Assembly (NCBI GenBank): GCA_902537725.1
Contig: CACBCD010000004.1
Coordinates: forward strand, 1 to 64,000
Reading direction: 5' to 3'
Length of the DNA stretch: 64,000 bases
Source of the DNA: an uncultured PS1 clade bacterium
GTDB taxonomy: Bacteria > Pseudomonadota > Alphaproteobacteria > MED-G09
Shown here piece after piece: positions 26,341 through 34,288 of this stretch (its first letter is position 1; the number at the start of each line of letters is the position of its first letter). Position numbers and translations under genes: made by a program. The notes below the pieces were generated by a model, which did not search any database, was not told the origin of the DNA, and worked only from the letters and a program-made list of their open reading frames with translations.

Positions 26341-27096
26341 CTATATTTCTAAGGTGTCTGAAGAATTTTTATCCAAATCTTTTTCATTCATCCATGCTCT
26401 TATAGATAATGGAATTGATATAATATAACTAAGGCCAACTAAACTAAGAGTAATCCAAGGTGAATTAATCATACAAATTATGAATAAAAATGCACAAACT
26501 ATTATTTTTAGATCTGTAAATTTTTTCAATTGGAACCTAATTTGTTTTCCTGAAAAAGTTGGAATTTTGCTAACCAAGAGCGATCCAATTGTAACAAAGT
26601 ATATGCTGGCAATGATTGGAGTTTCATAAGCCCAGTTGAAACCTAAAAACGAATGAATGAGTGGTAATAGTATCAAGCCTGCTCCTGCGGGAGTGGGAAT
26701 TCCAGTAAAAAAATTAGATGATTTATTATTCTTACTATCAATATCGGCATTAAATCGTGCAAGTCTTAAGCAACTAAAAACAATAAATGATAAAACAGCT
26801 ACTCTTTCAATTAATCCAGCATTTTGCAAAAGTGATATATAGATAAGTATACTAGGCGCAATTCCAAAGTTTAAAAAATCAGCTAGTGAGTCTAATTCAG
26901 CACCAAGTTTAGACTCGCTTTTTAACAGTCTTGAAAGTCGACCATCTAGGACATCACATATAGAAGCCATCATTATACAAATAACTGATAATTTAAATTG
27001 ACCTGATAAAGCAAAACATATGGCTATTATACCAAAACATAATCCTATTAATGTCGTTACATTAGGAATAATTGATCTAATTGATAGTTTGTTCAT
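26341..27096 (-). CDS. pssA: CDP-diacylglycerol--serine O-phosphatidyltransferase
   Basis: A 251-residue inner-membrane enzyme that makes phosphatidylserine from CDP-diacylglycerol and serine. The CDP-alcohol phosphotransferase motif is seen as DVLDGRLSRLLKSESKLGAELDSLADF, the DGxxAR-x8-GxxxDxxxD pattern (Ser instead of Ala in the third position block). About seven hydrophobic helices follow, and the C-terminus is charged. It is 27 bases downstream of psd on the same strand, forming the two-step route to phosphatidylethanolamine. Confidence 0.92.
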   Translation of the reverse strand: MNKLSIRSIIPNVTTLIGLCFGIIAICFALSGQFKLSVICIMMASICDVLDGRLSRLLKSESKLGAELDSLADFLNFGIAPSILIYISLLQNAGLIERVAVLSFIVFSCLRLARFNADIDSKNNKSSNFFTGIPTPAGAGLILLPLIHSFLGFNWAYETPIIASIYFVTIGSLLVSKIPTFSGKQIRFQLKKFTDLKIIVCAFLFIICMINSPWITLSLVGLSYIISIPLSIRAWMNEKDLDKNSSDTLEI

Positions 27097-27123
27097 TTAA
27101 ACACTCATTATTATTTCATAGGG

Positions 27124-27780
27124 TTAATAGGACCCAATAATTGTTTCACCTGCAATAGTTTTATCGCCTACTTTTACTTCGGATTTAAAAGTTTTTGGTA
27201 AGTAAACATCTACTCTCGAACCAAATCTAATTAATCCAAATCGTTCACCCAAGTTTAACCAATCTCCATCATTTACAAAACTTAAAATACGTCTAGCTAT
27301 TAAACCAGCTATTTGTACAACAATTATTTCTATACCACTTTCAGTTGTAATAATGACACTATTTCTTTCATTTTTTTCACTCGCCTTATCAAGACTTGCA
27401 TTAAAAAAACTTCCCTTTTTATATTCAATTTTTTTGATTTTTCCTCTAACCGGACTTCTATTTATATGAACATTAAAGACATTCATAAAAATACAAACTC
27501 TTAACATTTTCTCATTACCATAGTTTAATTCTTTTGGAGGGGTTGATGAGTCTATTAAACAAACCTTACCATCAGCTGGTGAAATAATTTTTCCTTCTTC
27601 ATTTGGTGTATTTCTATCCGGATCCCTAAAAAACCAAAGAATAAAAAATGTTATTAAGAAACCAAAAAAAGATAATAGTGGAACAGTAGTGGCTAAAAAT
27701 ATTGAAATAAGAAGTGATATTGCTGAAAATTTCCAGCCCTCTCTGTGAATAATACTTAAAATTTTTATAAAATTGTTCAT
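27124..27780 (-). CDS. psd: Phosphatidylserine decarboxylase proenzyme
   Basis: About 218 residues from the ATG at 27780; a TTG three codons earlier is the track start. It is the short bacterial/archaeal type of Psd, which cleaves itself between Gly and Ser to form a pyruvoyl group. The cleavage segment reads LIRFGSRVDVYLP near the C-terminus, with GSR rather than the LGST of E. coli, as is usual for this short type. ISPADGKVC and MNVFNVHINRSPVRGKI are further family blocks, and two N-terminal membrane helices anchor it. With pssA it completes phosphatidylethanolamine synthesis. Confidence 0.93.
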   Translation of the reverse strand: MNNFIKILSIIHREGWKFSAISLLISIFLATTVPLLSFFGFLITFFILWFFRDPDRNTPNEEGKIISPADGKVCLIDSSTPPKELNYGNEKMLRVCIFMNVFNVHINRSPVRGKIKKIEYKKGSFFNASLDKASEKNERNSVIITTESGIEIIVVQIAGLIARRILSFVNDGDWLNLGERFGLIRFGSRVDVYLPKTFKSEVKVGDKTIAGETIIGSY

Positions 27781-27902
27781 AGTTTGCAATTTACAAATAA
27801 TTATTAATTTAAAAATATGTCATATGTACCTTATTATTATAAAAATGGAAGTATTATTGATATTTACCTCAAAGTATAGTTTAAGAGTTTAGGAGAAAAA
27901 TC

Positions 27903-28406
27903 TTGTTAGAATTTTTAAAATCGTCTGCTTTAATTATACTTTGCCTAATTTTGAGCCGCTTTATAGGTTTACCTTCAAACTTTACACCTATAATTGCTGT
28001 TGCTTCTTTTCTCCCCTTTATGACTAGCAATAGATATATTCAACTACTCTTACCAGTTGGCATTTTGATAATTACTGATCCCTTTTTAGGCTTTCATTCC
28101 TCTATGCCAGTTGTGTATTTTTGTATTTTTATATCAAGCGTTTTAGCGGTTTTATCAAAAAGCCTAACTTTCAAAAATTTAATTATGAGAGGAGTTATCT
28201 CAGTATTTTTCTGGCATATATTTGTTAACTTTTCTGTCTGGTTATCTGGTGGATTAGGTTTTTCTCTCCTAAAAACTTATATGATGGCTATTCCTTTTGA
28301 TTTTCAACTTTTACTGAGCACTGTATTCTTTTCATCATTATTTTATTTTTCCAGAGAACTTTTTATTAATTTTTATAATCGCTCAAATTTAAATTCAAAG
28401 GGTTGA
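27903..28406 (+). CDS. DUF6580-like small membrane protein
   Basis: A 167-residue protein with about five membrane helices. LSRFIGLPSNFTPIIAVASF resembles the RxxPHPxNFTPIxA start of DUF6580 proteins, and LLLPVGILIITDPFLGFHSS and FFWHIFVNFSVWLSG match later blocks of that family. The start is TTG with an AGGAG ribosome site eight bases upstream. It precedes the M3 peptidase gene by 21 bases. In other bacteria related proteins are sometimes linked to vitamin or nucleoside uptake, but no role is established here. Confidence 0.65.
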   Translation: MLEFLKSSALIILCLILSRFIGLPSNFTPIIAVASFLPFMTSNRYIQLLLPVGILIITDPFLGFHSSMPVVYFCIFISSVLAVLSKSLTFKNLIMRGVISVFFWHIFVNFSVWLSGGLGFSLLKTYMMAIPFDFQLLLSTVFFSSLFYFSRELFINFYNRSNLNSKG

Positions 28407-28427
28407 TTTGATCTACAATTTGAAAAA

Positions 28428-30539
28428 ATGAAAAAACTAATTATTTTTTTCTATATTATTGTTCTAAGTTTTTCTAATATATGGGCTATGGATAATCCTT
28501 TTTTAAATAAATACGATACTGAATTTGAAATACCTCCTTTTTCAAAAATTAATAACAGTCATTTTATGCCCGCATTCTTAATGGGTATAGATGAACATAA
28601 TAGAGAAATAGCAAGCATAATAAATAATCCAGATAAGCCCTCATTTGAGAATGTTATCATTGCACTTGAAAAATCAGGGACCCTTTTGGATAGAACTGGT
28701 GCCGTCTTTTTTAATTTATCTGGATCGACTTCTGACGAAGAAATTCAGAATATTGAAAAGGAAATATCACCAGTATTATCTGAGCATTATGACTCAATAA
28801 GTTTAAATCCCGAAATTTTTCAAAAGATTAAATATTTATGGGACAATGTTGATGATCTAAACCTATCATCTGAAGAAAGAAAAATTTTAGAAGAGAAGTA
28901 TAAGAATTTTATTAGAAATGGTGCATTACTTGAGGGTCCTGAGAAAGAGAGATATTCATCAATTAATCAAGAAATATCTAAACTTTCAGTTAAATTTTCA
29001 CAAAACTTATTGGCTGAGACTAATAATTTTGAGATTATTTTAACTAAAGATGATTTAGATGGCCTTCCTAATGATATTGTTATTCTAGCAAAAGAGGAGG
29101 CTGATAAAAAATATAAAGAAACAAAAGATAAAGCTTATAAGGACAAATATATTTTTACGCCTCACAGAAGTAGCATGTATCCTTTTCTTACTTATTCAAA
29201 GAGAAGGGATTTAAGAGAGAAGTTATACAAAGGTTACATAAATAGGGGTGATAATAATAATGAGTTTGATAACAAGGAAATTACAGCAAAAATTTCTTCA
29301 CTAAGAGTCGAAAGAGCAAATTTACTTAATTTTGAGACACATGCTCATTATGTATTAGATAATACTATGGCTAAAACACCTGAAGCCGTATATGAACTTC
29401 TCGATCAATTATGGGAACCAGCTTTATTAAGAGCCAATAAAGAGTTAGAGGATCTTCAATCTCTAGTTAATAAAGAGGGTGGTAACTTTAAAATTGCCTC
29501 CTGGGATTGGTGGTACTATTCAGAAAAGTTAAGAGAAGAAAAATACGATCTCAATGATGAAGAACTGAAAGAATTTTTTACTCTCGATAATACAATTGAC
29601 GGTATTTTCAAAACCGCCAATAAACTTTTTGGATTATCTTTTGAGGAAAGGTTTGATATTGAGCTCTATCATGAAGACGCAAGAGTTTGGGAGGTTAAGG
29701 ATAAAGATGGTTCTCATTTAGGAATTTATATTGGTGATTATTATACACGCGCTAGCAAAAGAGGCGGCGCATGGATGAGTACTTTTAAAGACCAGTCTAA
29801 CTTCGATGGTAGAAAGAGACCAATTGTAGTAAACGTTTGTAATTTTCCACCTCCATCGAATGATAAGCCCTCACTTTTAAACCTTGAACATGTAACAACA
29901 CTTTTTCATGAATTCGGTCATGCTTTGCATGGGCTGGTTACTAATACAGAATATTCAAGCCTTTCAGGTACATCTGTCTCAAGAGATTTTGTTGAATTTC
30001 CATCTCAGGTTATTGAACACTGGGCAGTTGAACCAGAATTATTAAAACTATACGCCAAACACTATAAAACTGGAGAACCTATAGGTGATGAATTAATTTT
30101 CAAAATGCAAAATGCTAGTAAATTTAATCAAGGTTTTGCAAACGTTGAATATTTAGCGGCATCTTATCTGGATATGGATTGGCATTCACTTAGAACTGCT
30201 GAAATTCAAAACACTGTTGAATTTGAAAACAATTCCCTTAAAAAAATAGGATTAATTAATGAAATAGTTTCTCGATATAGAACTACTTATTTTCAGCATA
30301 TCTATTCTTCTTCTTATTCAGCAGGATATTATAGCTATATATGGGCAGCTGTTTTAGACTCTGATGCATTTGCAAGATTTAAAAATACAGGTGAAATATT
30401 TAATAAAGATTTAGCCGATAAATATAGAAAATTTATTCTTGAAAAGGGTGGTACAGAGGATCCAATGGAACTTTATCGATCATTTGCAGGAAGTAATCCT
30501 GATATATCAGCTTTATTGAGTGATAGGGGTTTAGAATAA
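28428..30539 (+). CDS. dcp: M3 family peptidyl-dipeptidase Dcp, exported
   Basis: A 703-residue zinc metallopeptidase of family M3A. The zinc motif HEFGHALHGL lies near residue 490, with the downstream Glu in VSRDFVEFPSQVIEH and the substrate-binding YSSSYSAGYYSYIW near the C-terminus. It removes C-terminal dipeptides from peptides. A signal peptide (MKKLIIFFYIIVLSFSNIWA) points to the periplasm, unlike the leaderless E. coli Dcp, which suits scavenging of imported peptides. A strong terminator follows the stop at once. Confidence 0.92.
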   Translation: MKKLIIFFYIIVLSFSNIWAMDNPFLNKYDTEFEIPPFSKINNSHFMPAFLMGIDEHNREIASIINNPDKPSFENVIIALEKSGTLLDRTGAVFFNLSGSTSDEEIQNIEKEISPVLSEHYDSISLNPEIFQKIKYLWDNVDDLNLSSEERKILEEKYKNFIRNGALLEGPEKERYSSINQEISKLSVKFSQNLLAETNNFEIILTKDDLDGLPNDIVILAKEEADKKYKETKDKAYKDKYIFTPHRSSMYPFLTYSKRRDLREKLYKGYINRGDNNNEFDNKEITAKISSLRVERANLLNFETHAHYVLDNTMAKTPEAVYELLDQLWEPALLRANKELEDLQSLVNKEGGNFKIASWDWWYYSEKLREEKYDLNDEELKEFFTLDNTIDGIFKTANKLFGLSFEERFDIELYHEDARVWEVKDKDGSHLGIYIGDYYTRASKRGGAWMSTFKDQSNFDGRKRPIVVNVCNFPPPSNDKPSLLNLEHVTTLFHEFGHALHGLVTNTEYSSLSGTSVSRDFVEFPSQVIEHWAVEPELLKLYAKHYKTGEPIGDELIFKMQNASKFNQGFANVEYLAASYLDMDWHSLRTAEIQNTVEFENNSLKKIGLINEIVSRYRTTYFQHIYSSSYSAGYYSYIWAAVLDSDAFARFKNTGEIFNKDLADKYRKFILEKGGTEDPMELYRSFAGSNPDISALLSDRGLE

Positions 30540-30540
30540 A

Positions 30541-30568
30541 AAAAAGGAACCCGTTAAGGTTCCTTTTT
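30541..30568. terminator. Bidirectional intrinsic terminator
   Basis: AAAAAGGAACC, loop CGTTAA, GGTTCCTTTTT: a perfect 11-bp stem with A- and T-tracts on both sides, one base after the dcp stop. It can terminate dcp on the plus strand and the candidate RNA on the minus strand. Confidence 0.9.
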
Positions 30569-30635
30569 AACACCTAATCGCCCTCGATTAAGCTTGCCAT
30601 CCGCTCTTCTTTTAAAAACTTCTTTCCATTTCTTT

Positions 30636-30698
30636 CCCCTAAGGGCTCTTCTTGGCTTTCCGTTTCATGGAGTTTCCTTCCTTTCTTTCCCCTAAGGG
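30636..30698 (-). repeat. Two-copy direct repeat with the CCCCTAAGGG palindrome
   Basis: TTTCTTTCCCCTAAGGGCT occurs in two copies with the palindromic core at 30636-30645 and 30689-30698, and similarity extends into TTCTTGG(C/T)TTTC. The 53-base period is not a multiple of three. Confidence 0.75.
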
Positions 30699-30885
30699 CT
30701 TTCTTGGTTTTCTTCTCCATCAGAAGTGGTTCTTTCCGAATATTACTATTCTTCTTTTACCATGTCCCGATGACCATTCGGTTCTCACTGCGGTGACACC
30801 CGCCCATCGATAATTGGTCATTTCTATCGATGGATCAATAAAAGCATACAAATTAAACCTAAACAATAGGTAGAAAACATAAAAC

Positions 30886-30914
30886 TGTGGATAACTTCAC
30901 TTTTCTGTGGATAA
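30886..30914 (-). promoter_or_regulatory. Two perfect DnaA boxes in direct repeat
   Basis: TGTGGATAA (TTATCCACA on the minus strand) is present at 30886-30894 and 30906-30914, 20 bases apart, i.e. about two helical turns on the same face. The surrounding sequence is AT-rich. This could be a DnaA-regulated promoter for the minus-strand RNA, or part of a replication origin; two boxes alone do not prove an origin. Confidence 0.65.
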
Positions 30915-30930
30915 CTTTAAAAAAAAATTG

Positions 30931-31007
30931 TGGTACAGCCACTTAGATTTGAACTAAGGACCTCCTGGTCCACAACCAGGCGCTCTAACCAACTGAGCTA
31001 TGGCTGC
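30931..31007 (-). tRNA. tRNA-His (GTG)
   Basis: A full cloverleaf with the anticodon loop TTGTGGA and encoded CCA. The acceptor stem is GCAGCCA/TGGCTGT, so pair 1:72 is G:U and the discriminator base 73 is A. In most bacteria tRNA-His has G-1 paired with C73; A73 with a G1:U72 pair is the altered alphaproteobacterial type. The T-stem is CTTAG/CTAAG. Confidence 0.95.
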
Positions 31008-31060
31008 CCACAACATATGTATCTATCATTATTATTAATATTTCAATAGTCTTTTAACTA

Positions 31061-31852
31061 TTAAATTGGTTTTTTGAAAAGAAGCGTCATTCTATCACTT
31101 TCACCAATTTGTCGATATTTTTCTTTATCTCCGTCTTTTAAATAAAGAGTGGGTGGAAGCGTCCAAACACCATTGGGATGATCTTTAGTATCTTTACTAT
31201 TAGCATTGATTTCAGACTTTTTTGATAAAACAAAACCAGCTTCTTCTGCTAAATTTATGGTAAGTTCCTCGGTTACATAACCACTTTTTTTCATCTCTTT
31301 AATTGAAATACCAGAATTAGCTCTATGCTCTACTACACCTAGAATACCTCCAGGTTTAAGGGCGGCATAGGATTGTTCAAATACTTTTTTTACTCCGCTG
31401 CCATCTTCCCCAAGCCAATTATGAACATTTCTAAATGTAAGGACAGCATCAACCGTTTCATTTTCAGCAAGCTTGCCAAATAGATCAACAATTTTTACTT
31501 TTTCATAAATACTTTTACTATTAAGTTTAGCCTCAAAGGCTTCTCTCGATCTTTTTGCATAATCACTCAAAGATGCACTGTAGGGCGCAGTAATTAACTC
31601 GCCTTCATCATACATGTAAATTGCAAGAATTTCTGTGTACCAGCCTCCTCCAGGTGATAATTCTACAACTGTCATTTCGGGCCCGATTCCAAAGAATTTG
31701 AGTGTTTCATATGGATGTCGAAATTTATCTCTTTCAACATTTTCTTTTGATCTTTCCTCACTATTTACTGATTGTTCAAGATTATGCGCTTGAATTGTGA
31801 AAGAATTAAAAACTATAAAAATAAGAATAAAAATTGAGATAAATTTTTTCAT
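31061..31852 (-). CDS. Exported class I SAM-dependent methyltransferase-like protein
   Basis: A 263-residue protein with a signal peptide (MKKFISIFILIFIVFNSFTIQA), which is unusual for an S-adenosylmethionine-binding fold. Motif I is seen as MTVVELSPGGGWYTEILAIY, an acidic-start glycine-rich loop, followed by VDAVLTFRNVHNW and ALKPGGILGVVEHR. Homologues with leader peptides exist in many proteobacteria without a clear role. S-adenosylmethionine is not expected in the periplasm, so it may have lost methyltransferase activity or act as a binding protein. It stands alone after tRNA-His. Confidence 0.78.
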   Translation of the reverse strand: MKKFISIFILIFIVFNSFTIQAHNLEQSVNSEERSKENVERDKFRHPYETLKFFGIGPEMTVVELSPGGGWYTEILAIYMYDEGELITAPYSASLSDYAKRSREAFEAKLNSKSIYEKVKIVDLFGKLAENETVDAVLTFRNVHNWLGEDGSGVKKVFEQSYAALKPGGILGVVEHRANSGISIKEMKKSGYVTEELTINLAEEAGFVLSKKSEINANSKDTKDHPNGVWTLPPTLYLKDGDKEKYRQIGESDRMTLLFKKPI

Positions 31853-31983
31853 AACTAAGTCCTTTATTGTCTAATAATAAGATTATAGATAATTAACAAT
31901 ATTAAAACATTTTTAAAAAATTTCTTTTCATTAGACTTTATATATTTATTGTTAGTAATTCTTATTTTAAATTGGGGATAAAG

Positions 31984-33210
31984 TTGTTTAAATCATTTCA
32001 TGGATGGAGAATTGTAGCCAGCTCTGGTTTTATCAACATGTTTTCAGTTGGTATTCCTTTTTATGCTTATTCTATTTTTTACATACATCTTCAAAATGAA
32101 TTTAATGCTGGAAGATTTTTAATATCGAGTACTTTGTCTATTATGATTATTGCCGCTGGAGTATTTGCTCCAATTTGTGGTCAGCTTGTAGATAAGTTTT
32201 CTCTTAAAAATCTTTTATCTTTTGGAGCAATAATTTTTGGTATAGGTCTAATATTACTTGGTTTCTGCCAAACCTATTATCAATTTTTAATTGTTTATGG
32301 ATCTTTAGTTGCTCTAGGGATGACTTTATTTGGTAATTTGACGACCTCTAAATTAATTTCAAATTGGTTTAAAAAGAAAATTGGTTCTGCTATTGGTTAT
32401 GCTACGTTGGGTATCTCTTTGTCGGGAGTTTTTATTCCTCCTATTTCTGTTTATTTGATTAGTTTGTATGGCTGGAGAGCAACTTATATAATATTTGGTG
32501 TTTTTCTGATAATTTTTTTTATACCTTTCTGTCGATACTTAATCGTAAATAAACCATCTGATATTAACCAAAATATTGATAATGAAAAACTAGCAGAAAA
32601 AATTGATAATAGCGCCACTGACCAAATCATGAATATTATCGATATACTAAAAGTTCCTACTTTTTGGATTTTAATATTAATTTTTAGCCTCCAGTTTTGT
32701 GCAAATCTTGGTGTTTATAGTCATATTTTTCCTTATGCAACGGATTTAGGTTTTAATGCAAATAAGGCAGGTATTGCTGTTTCCGTTGGTGCGTTGGGTG
32801 CTGCTTTTGGAAAAATTGTTTTTGGTAAGCTTATAGATATGATATCTGCAAAAAAAACCTTATGGGTATCGATATCAATTCAAGGTTTGGGGATTATTAT
32901 GGTTTCTCTTTTTTCGAGCTACTATCCTTTATTGATTTCAATTTTTATAATGAGCCTAGGTCTTGGCGGAACTGTACCATTAATGAACATTCTTTTTTCA
33001 AAAACTTTTTCACCTATAAATTTTGGTAAAGCTCTGGGTGTAGCTGTGCCATTTATGGTTCCGATACAGGTCATTGGAGGTCCTTTGTCAGGATGGTTAT
33101 ATGATATTAATGGAAATTATGATTTAGCTTTTTATTTAAATACTGCTGTTTGCTTTCTAGCTTTTATCTTTGTCTTCTTTTTGAATATTCCAGATAATAA
33201 ACAGAGTTGA
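31984..33210 (+). CDS. MFS transporter, monocarboxylate/oxalate-formate antiporter-like
   Basis: About 408 residues from the TTG at 31984, which lies 6 bases after GGGG; the track TTG at 31972 is upstream of that site. Twelve membrane helices are apparent. The start FHGWRIVASSGFINMFSVGIPFYAYSIF is typical of the MCT/OFA branch of the MFS, and ICGQLVDKFSLKNLL is the motif A loop. Such proteins carry small carboxylates with protons. It precedes an SDR gene by 57 bases, so a shared catabolic role is possible. Confidence 0.85.
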   Translation: MFKSFHGWRIVASSGFINMFSVGIPFYAYSIFYIHLQNEFNAGRFLISSTLSIMIIAAGVFAPICGQLVDKFSLKNLLSFGAIIFGIGLILLGFCQTYYQFLIVYGSLVALGMTLFGNLTTSKLISNWFKKKIGSAIGYATLGISLSGVFIPPISVYLISLYGWRATYIIFGVFLIIFFIPFCRYLIVNKPSDINQNIDNEKLAEKIDNSATDQIMNIIDILKVPTFWILILIFSLQFCANLGVYSHIFPYATDLGFNANKAGIAVSVGALGAAFGKIVFGKLIDMISAKKTLWVSISIQGLGIIMVSLFSSYYPLLISIFIMSLGLGGTVPLMNILFSKTFSPINFGKALGVAVPFMVPIQVIGGPLSGWLYDINGNYDLAFYLNTAVCFLAFIFVFFLNIPDNKQS

Positions 33211-33267
33211 AAATTTATAAATATTAACGCAAACTAAATATTGTTAATTCAAATTAAGGGGTGAAAA

Positions 33268-34071
33268 ATGGGCGATAAGCATTTAAATGATAAGGTAACT
33301 CTTATTTTAGGGGCTGCTGGAAAAGATAATATGGGCCAAGTAATGGCTCGTCGTTTCGCAAAAGAAGGAGCAAAATTAGTTCTTGCAGGAAGAAACGAGG
33401 ACTCTCTTAAAGAAATTTCTGAAGAAACTGGTGGATCCTATGTTTTGTGTGATATTACTAAAAAAGAAGAAATAGACTCTATGGTAGATGAAGTAGTAAA
33501 TCGTCATGGTGTCTTGCATTCGGCAATTCAAGCAACTGGCTGGGGTTATTTATCCCCTTTCTTAGAGAGTAAAGAGGAAGATCTAATAAAAATAATGAAT
33601 CTTCAGTTCAAAGGCCCGTACCAGTTTTTTCAGGCTTGTATTCCTGCAATGACTGAGGGAGGTTCAATTATTCAAATATCATCTGCAACAGCAACAATTA
33701 TGTTAGATAATCATGCGGCTTACATGGGTACAAAAGCTGGCATTGATCATGTCGTAAGAACTGTAGCTAATGAGTTTGGTGAAAGAGGTATAAGAGCTAA
33801 TTCAATTTCACCTGGATTGACTGCCTCGCCTATGACAAAAGATGCAATGGCTGCACCAGGATTAGAGGAAGCATTTTTAAGAGAATATCCTCTAGGAAGA
33901 ATAGGAACATCTGAGGATATTGCAGCGATGGCAGTTTTCTTGTGTAGCGATGAGTGTTTTCTATCTGGCCAAAATCTTCAAGTAAATGGAGGCCTAACAT
34001 TAAGAAGAAATCCAAGAAGTGCTGATATTGATGCATCTGTAGCTCAAGCAATGGCAAAACTTGAAAATTAA
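33268..34071 (+). CDS. SDR family oxidoreductase
   Basis: A 267-residue SDR. The cofactor motif is LILGAAGKDNMGQVMARRFA, an expanded glycine loop like those of enoyl-ACP-reductase-type SDRs, and LAGRNE after strand 2 suggests NADP. The catalytic part is SGNN-like: IIQISSATATIMLDNHAAYMGTKAG with Ser, Tyr and Lys. DECFLSGQNLQVNGGLTLRRNP ends the fold. AAGGGGTG precedes the ATG. The small DUF6324-like gene and a GPH transporter follow within 220 bases. Confidence 0.86.
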   Translation: MGDKHLNDKVTLILGAAGKDNMGQVMARRFAKEGAKLVLAGRNEDSLKEISEETGGSYVLCDITKKEEIDSMVDEVVNRHGVLHSAIQATGWGYLSPFLESKEEDLIKIMNLQFKGPYQFFQACIPAMTEGGSIIQISSATATIMLDNHAAYMGTKAGIDHVVRTVANEFGERGIRANSISPGLTASPMTKDAMAAPGLEEAFLREYPLGRIGTSEDIAAMAVFLCSDECFLSGQNLQVNGGLTLRRNPRSADIDASVAQAMAKLEN

Positions 34072-34094
34072 ATTAGTTACAAAGGGTACGTAAA

Positions 34095-34286
34095 TTGAAA
34101 AAAGGAATTAACAAGCAATCGGAAGAGGTAACTGATATGCAAATCGGTCCAACTAATCTTGGCATGGTCAGAATATATGTTACTTCAAACAATATTGACC
34201 TTCCAATGGATTTTTCTCCAGAAGAAGCAAGAAGTATTGCGGACGAATTAAATGCATCAGCACTACTGGCTGAAAAAGCTGTTTAA
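34095..34286 (+). CDS. Small conserved protein, DUF6324-like
   Basis: A 63-residue protein. The core MQIGPTNLGMVRIYVTSNNI followed by DLPMDFSPEEARSIADELNASA resembles a small alphaproteobacterial family that I recall as DUF6324. The family has about 15 variable residues before QIGPT, which favours the TTG start at 34095 with AAAGGG upstream; an internal ATG at 34137 would remove them. It ends 2 bases before the GPH transporter start. No function is known. Confidence 0.68.
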   Translation: MKKGINKQSEEVTDMQIGPTNLGMVRIYVTSNNIDLPMDFSPEEARSIADELNASALLAEKAV

Positions 34287-34288
34287 AA

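Larger units (their letters stand above)
30541..30835 (-). ncRNA. Candidate structured non-coding RNA with tandem CCCUUAGGGG hairpins
   Basis: This 270-base stretch has much higher GC than the surroundings, no homologous ORF, and ends at a terminator in the minus direction. Read on the minus strand it folds into a series of local hairpins: CCATCGATA...TATCGATGG (30833-30804), CCGA...TCGG (30781-30767), GAATA-GTAA-TATTC (30751-30738), CTTCT-GATGG-AGAAG (30726-30712), two CCCTTAGGG (about 30698 and 30645), and TAATCG-AGGG-CGATTA (30590-30575). A block of about 35 bases, GAAxGCCCTTAGGGGAAAGAAA, occurs twice at a 53-base period, so its two copies would be read in different frames. GGA/GGGGA motifs recur in loops and linkers. 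The class is not recognised. Confidence 0.6.

Noticed and set aside
30577-30826. Two short minus-strand ORFs (33 and 48 codons) with an overlapping stop/start inside the candidate RNA
   Set aside because: The 53-base repeat would be read in two different frames (KALRGKKG against EEPLGERN), they show no ribosome site or known similarity, and hairpins span them; RNA is the better reading, though translation is not excluded.
30840-30930. Calling this the replication origin outright
   Set aside because: Two DnaA boxes and AT-richness are suggestive, but no skew data, no further boxes noticed and no typical origin neighbours such as dnaA or parAB are in view.
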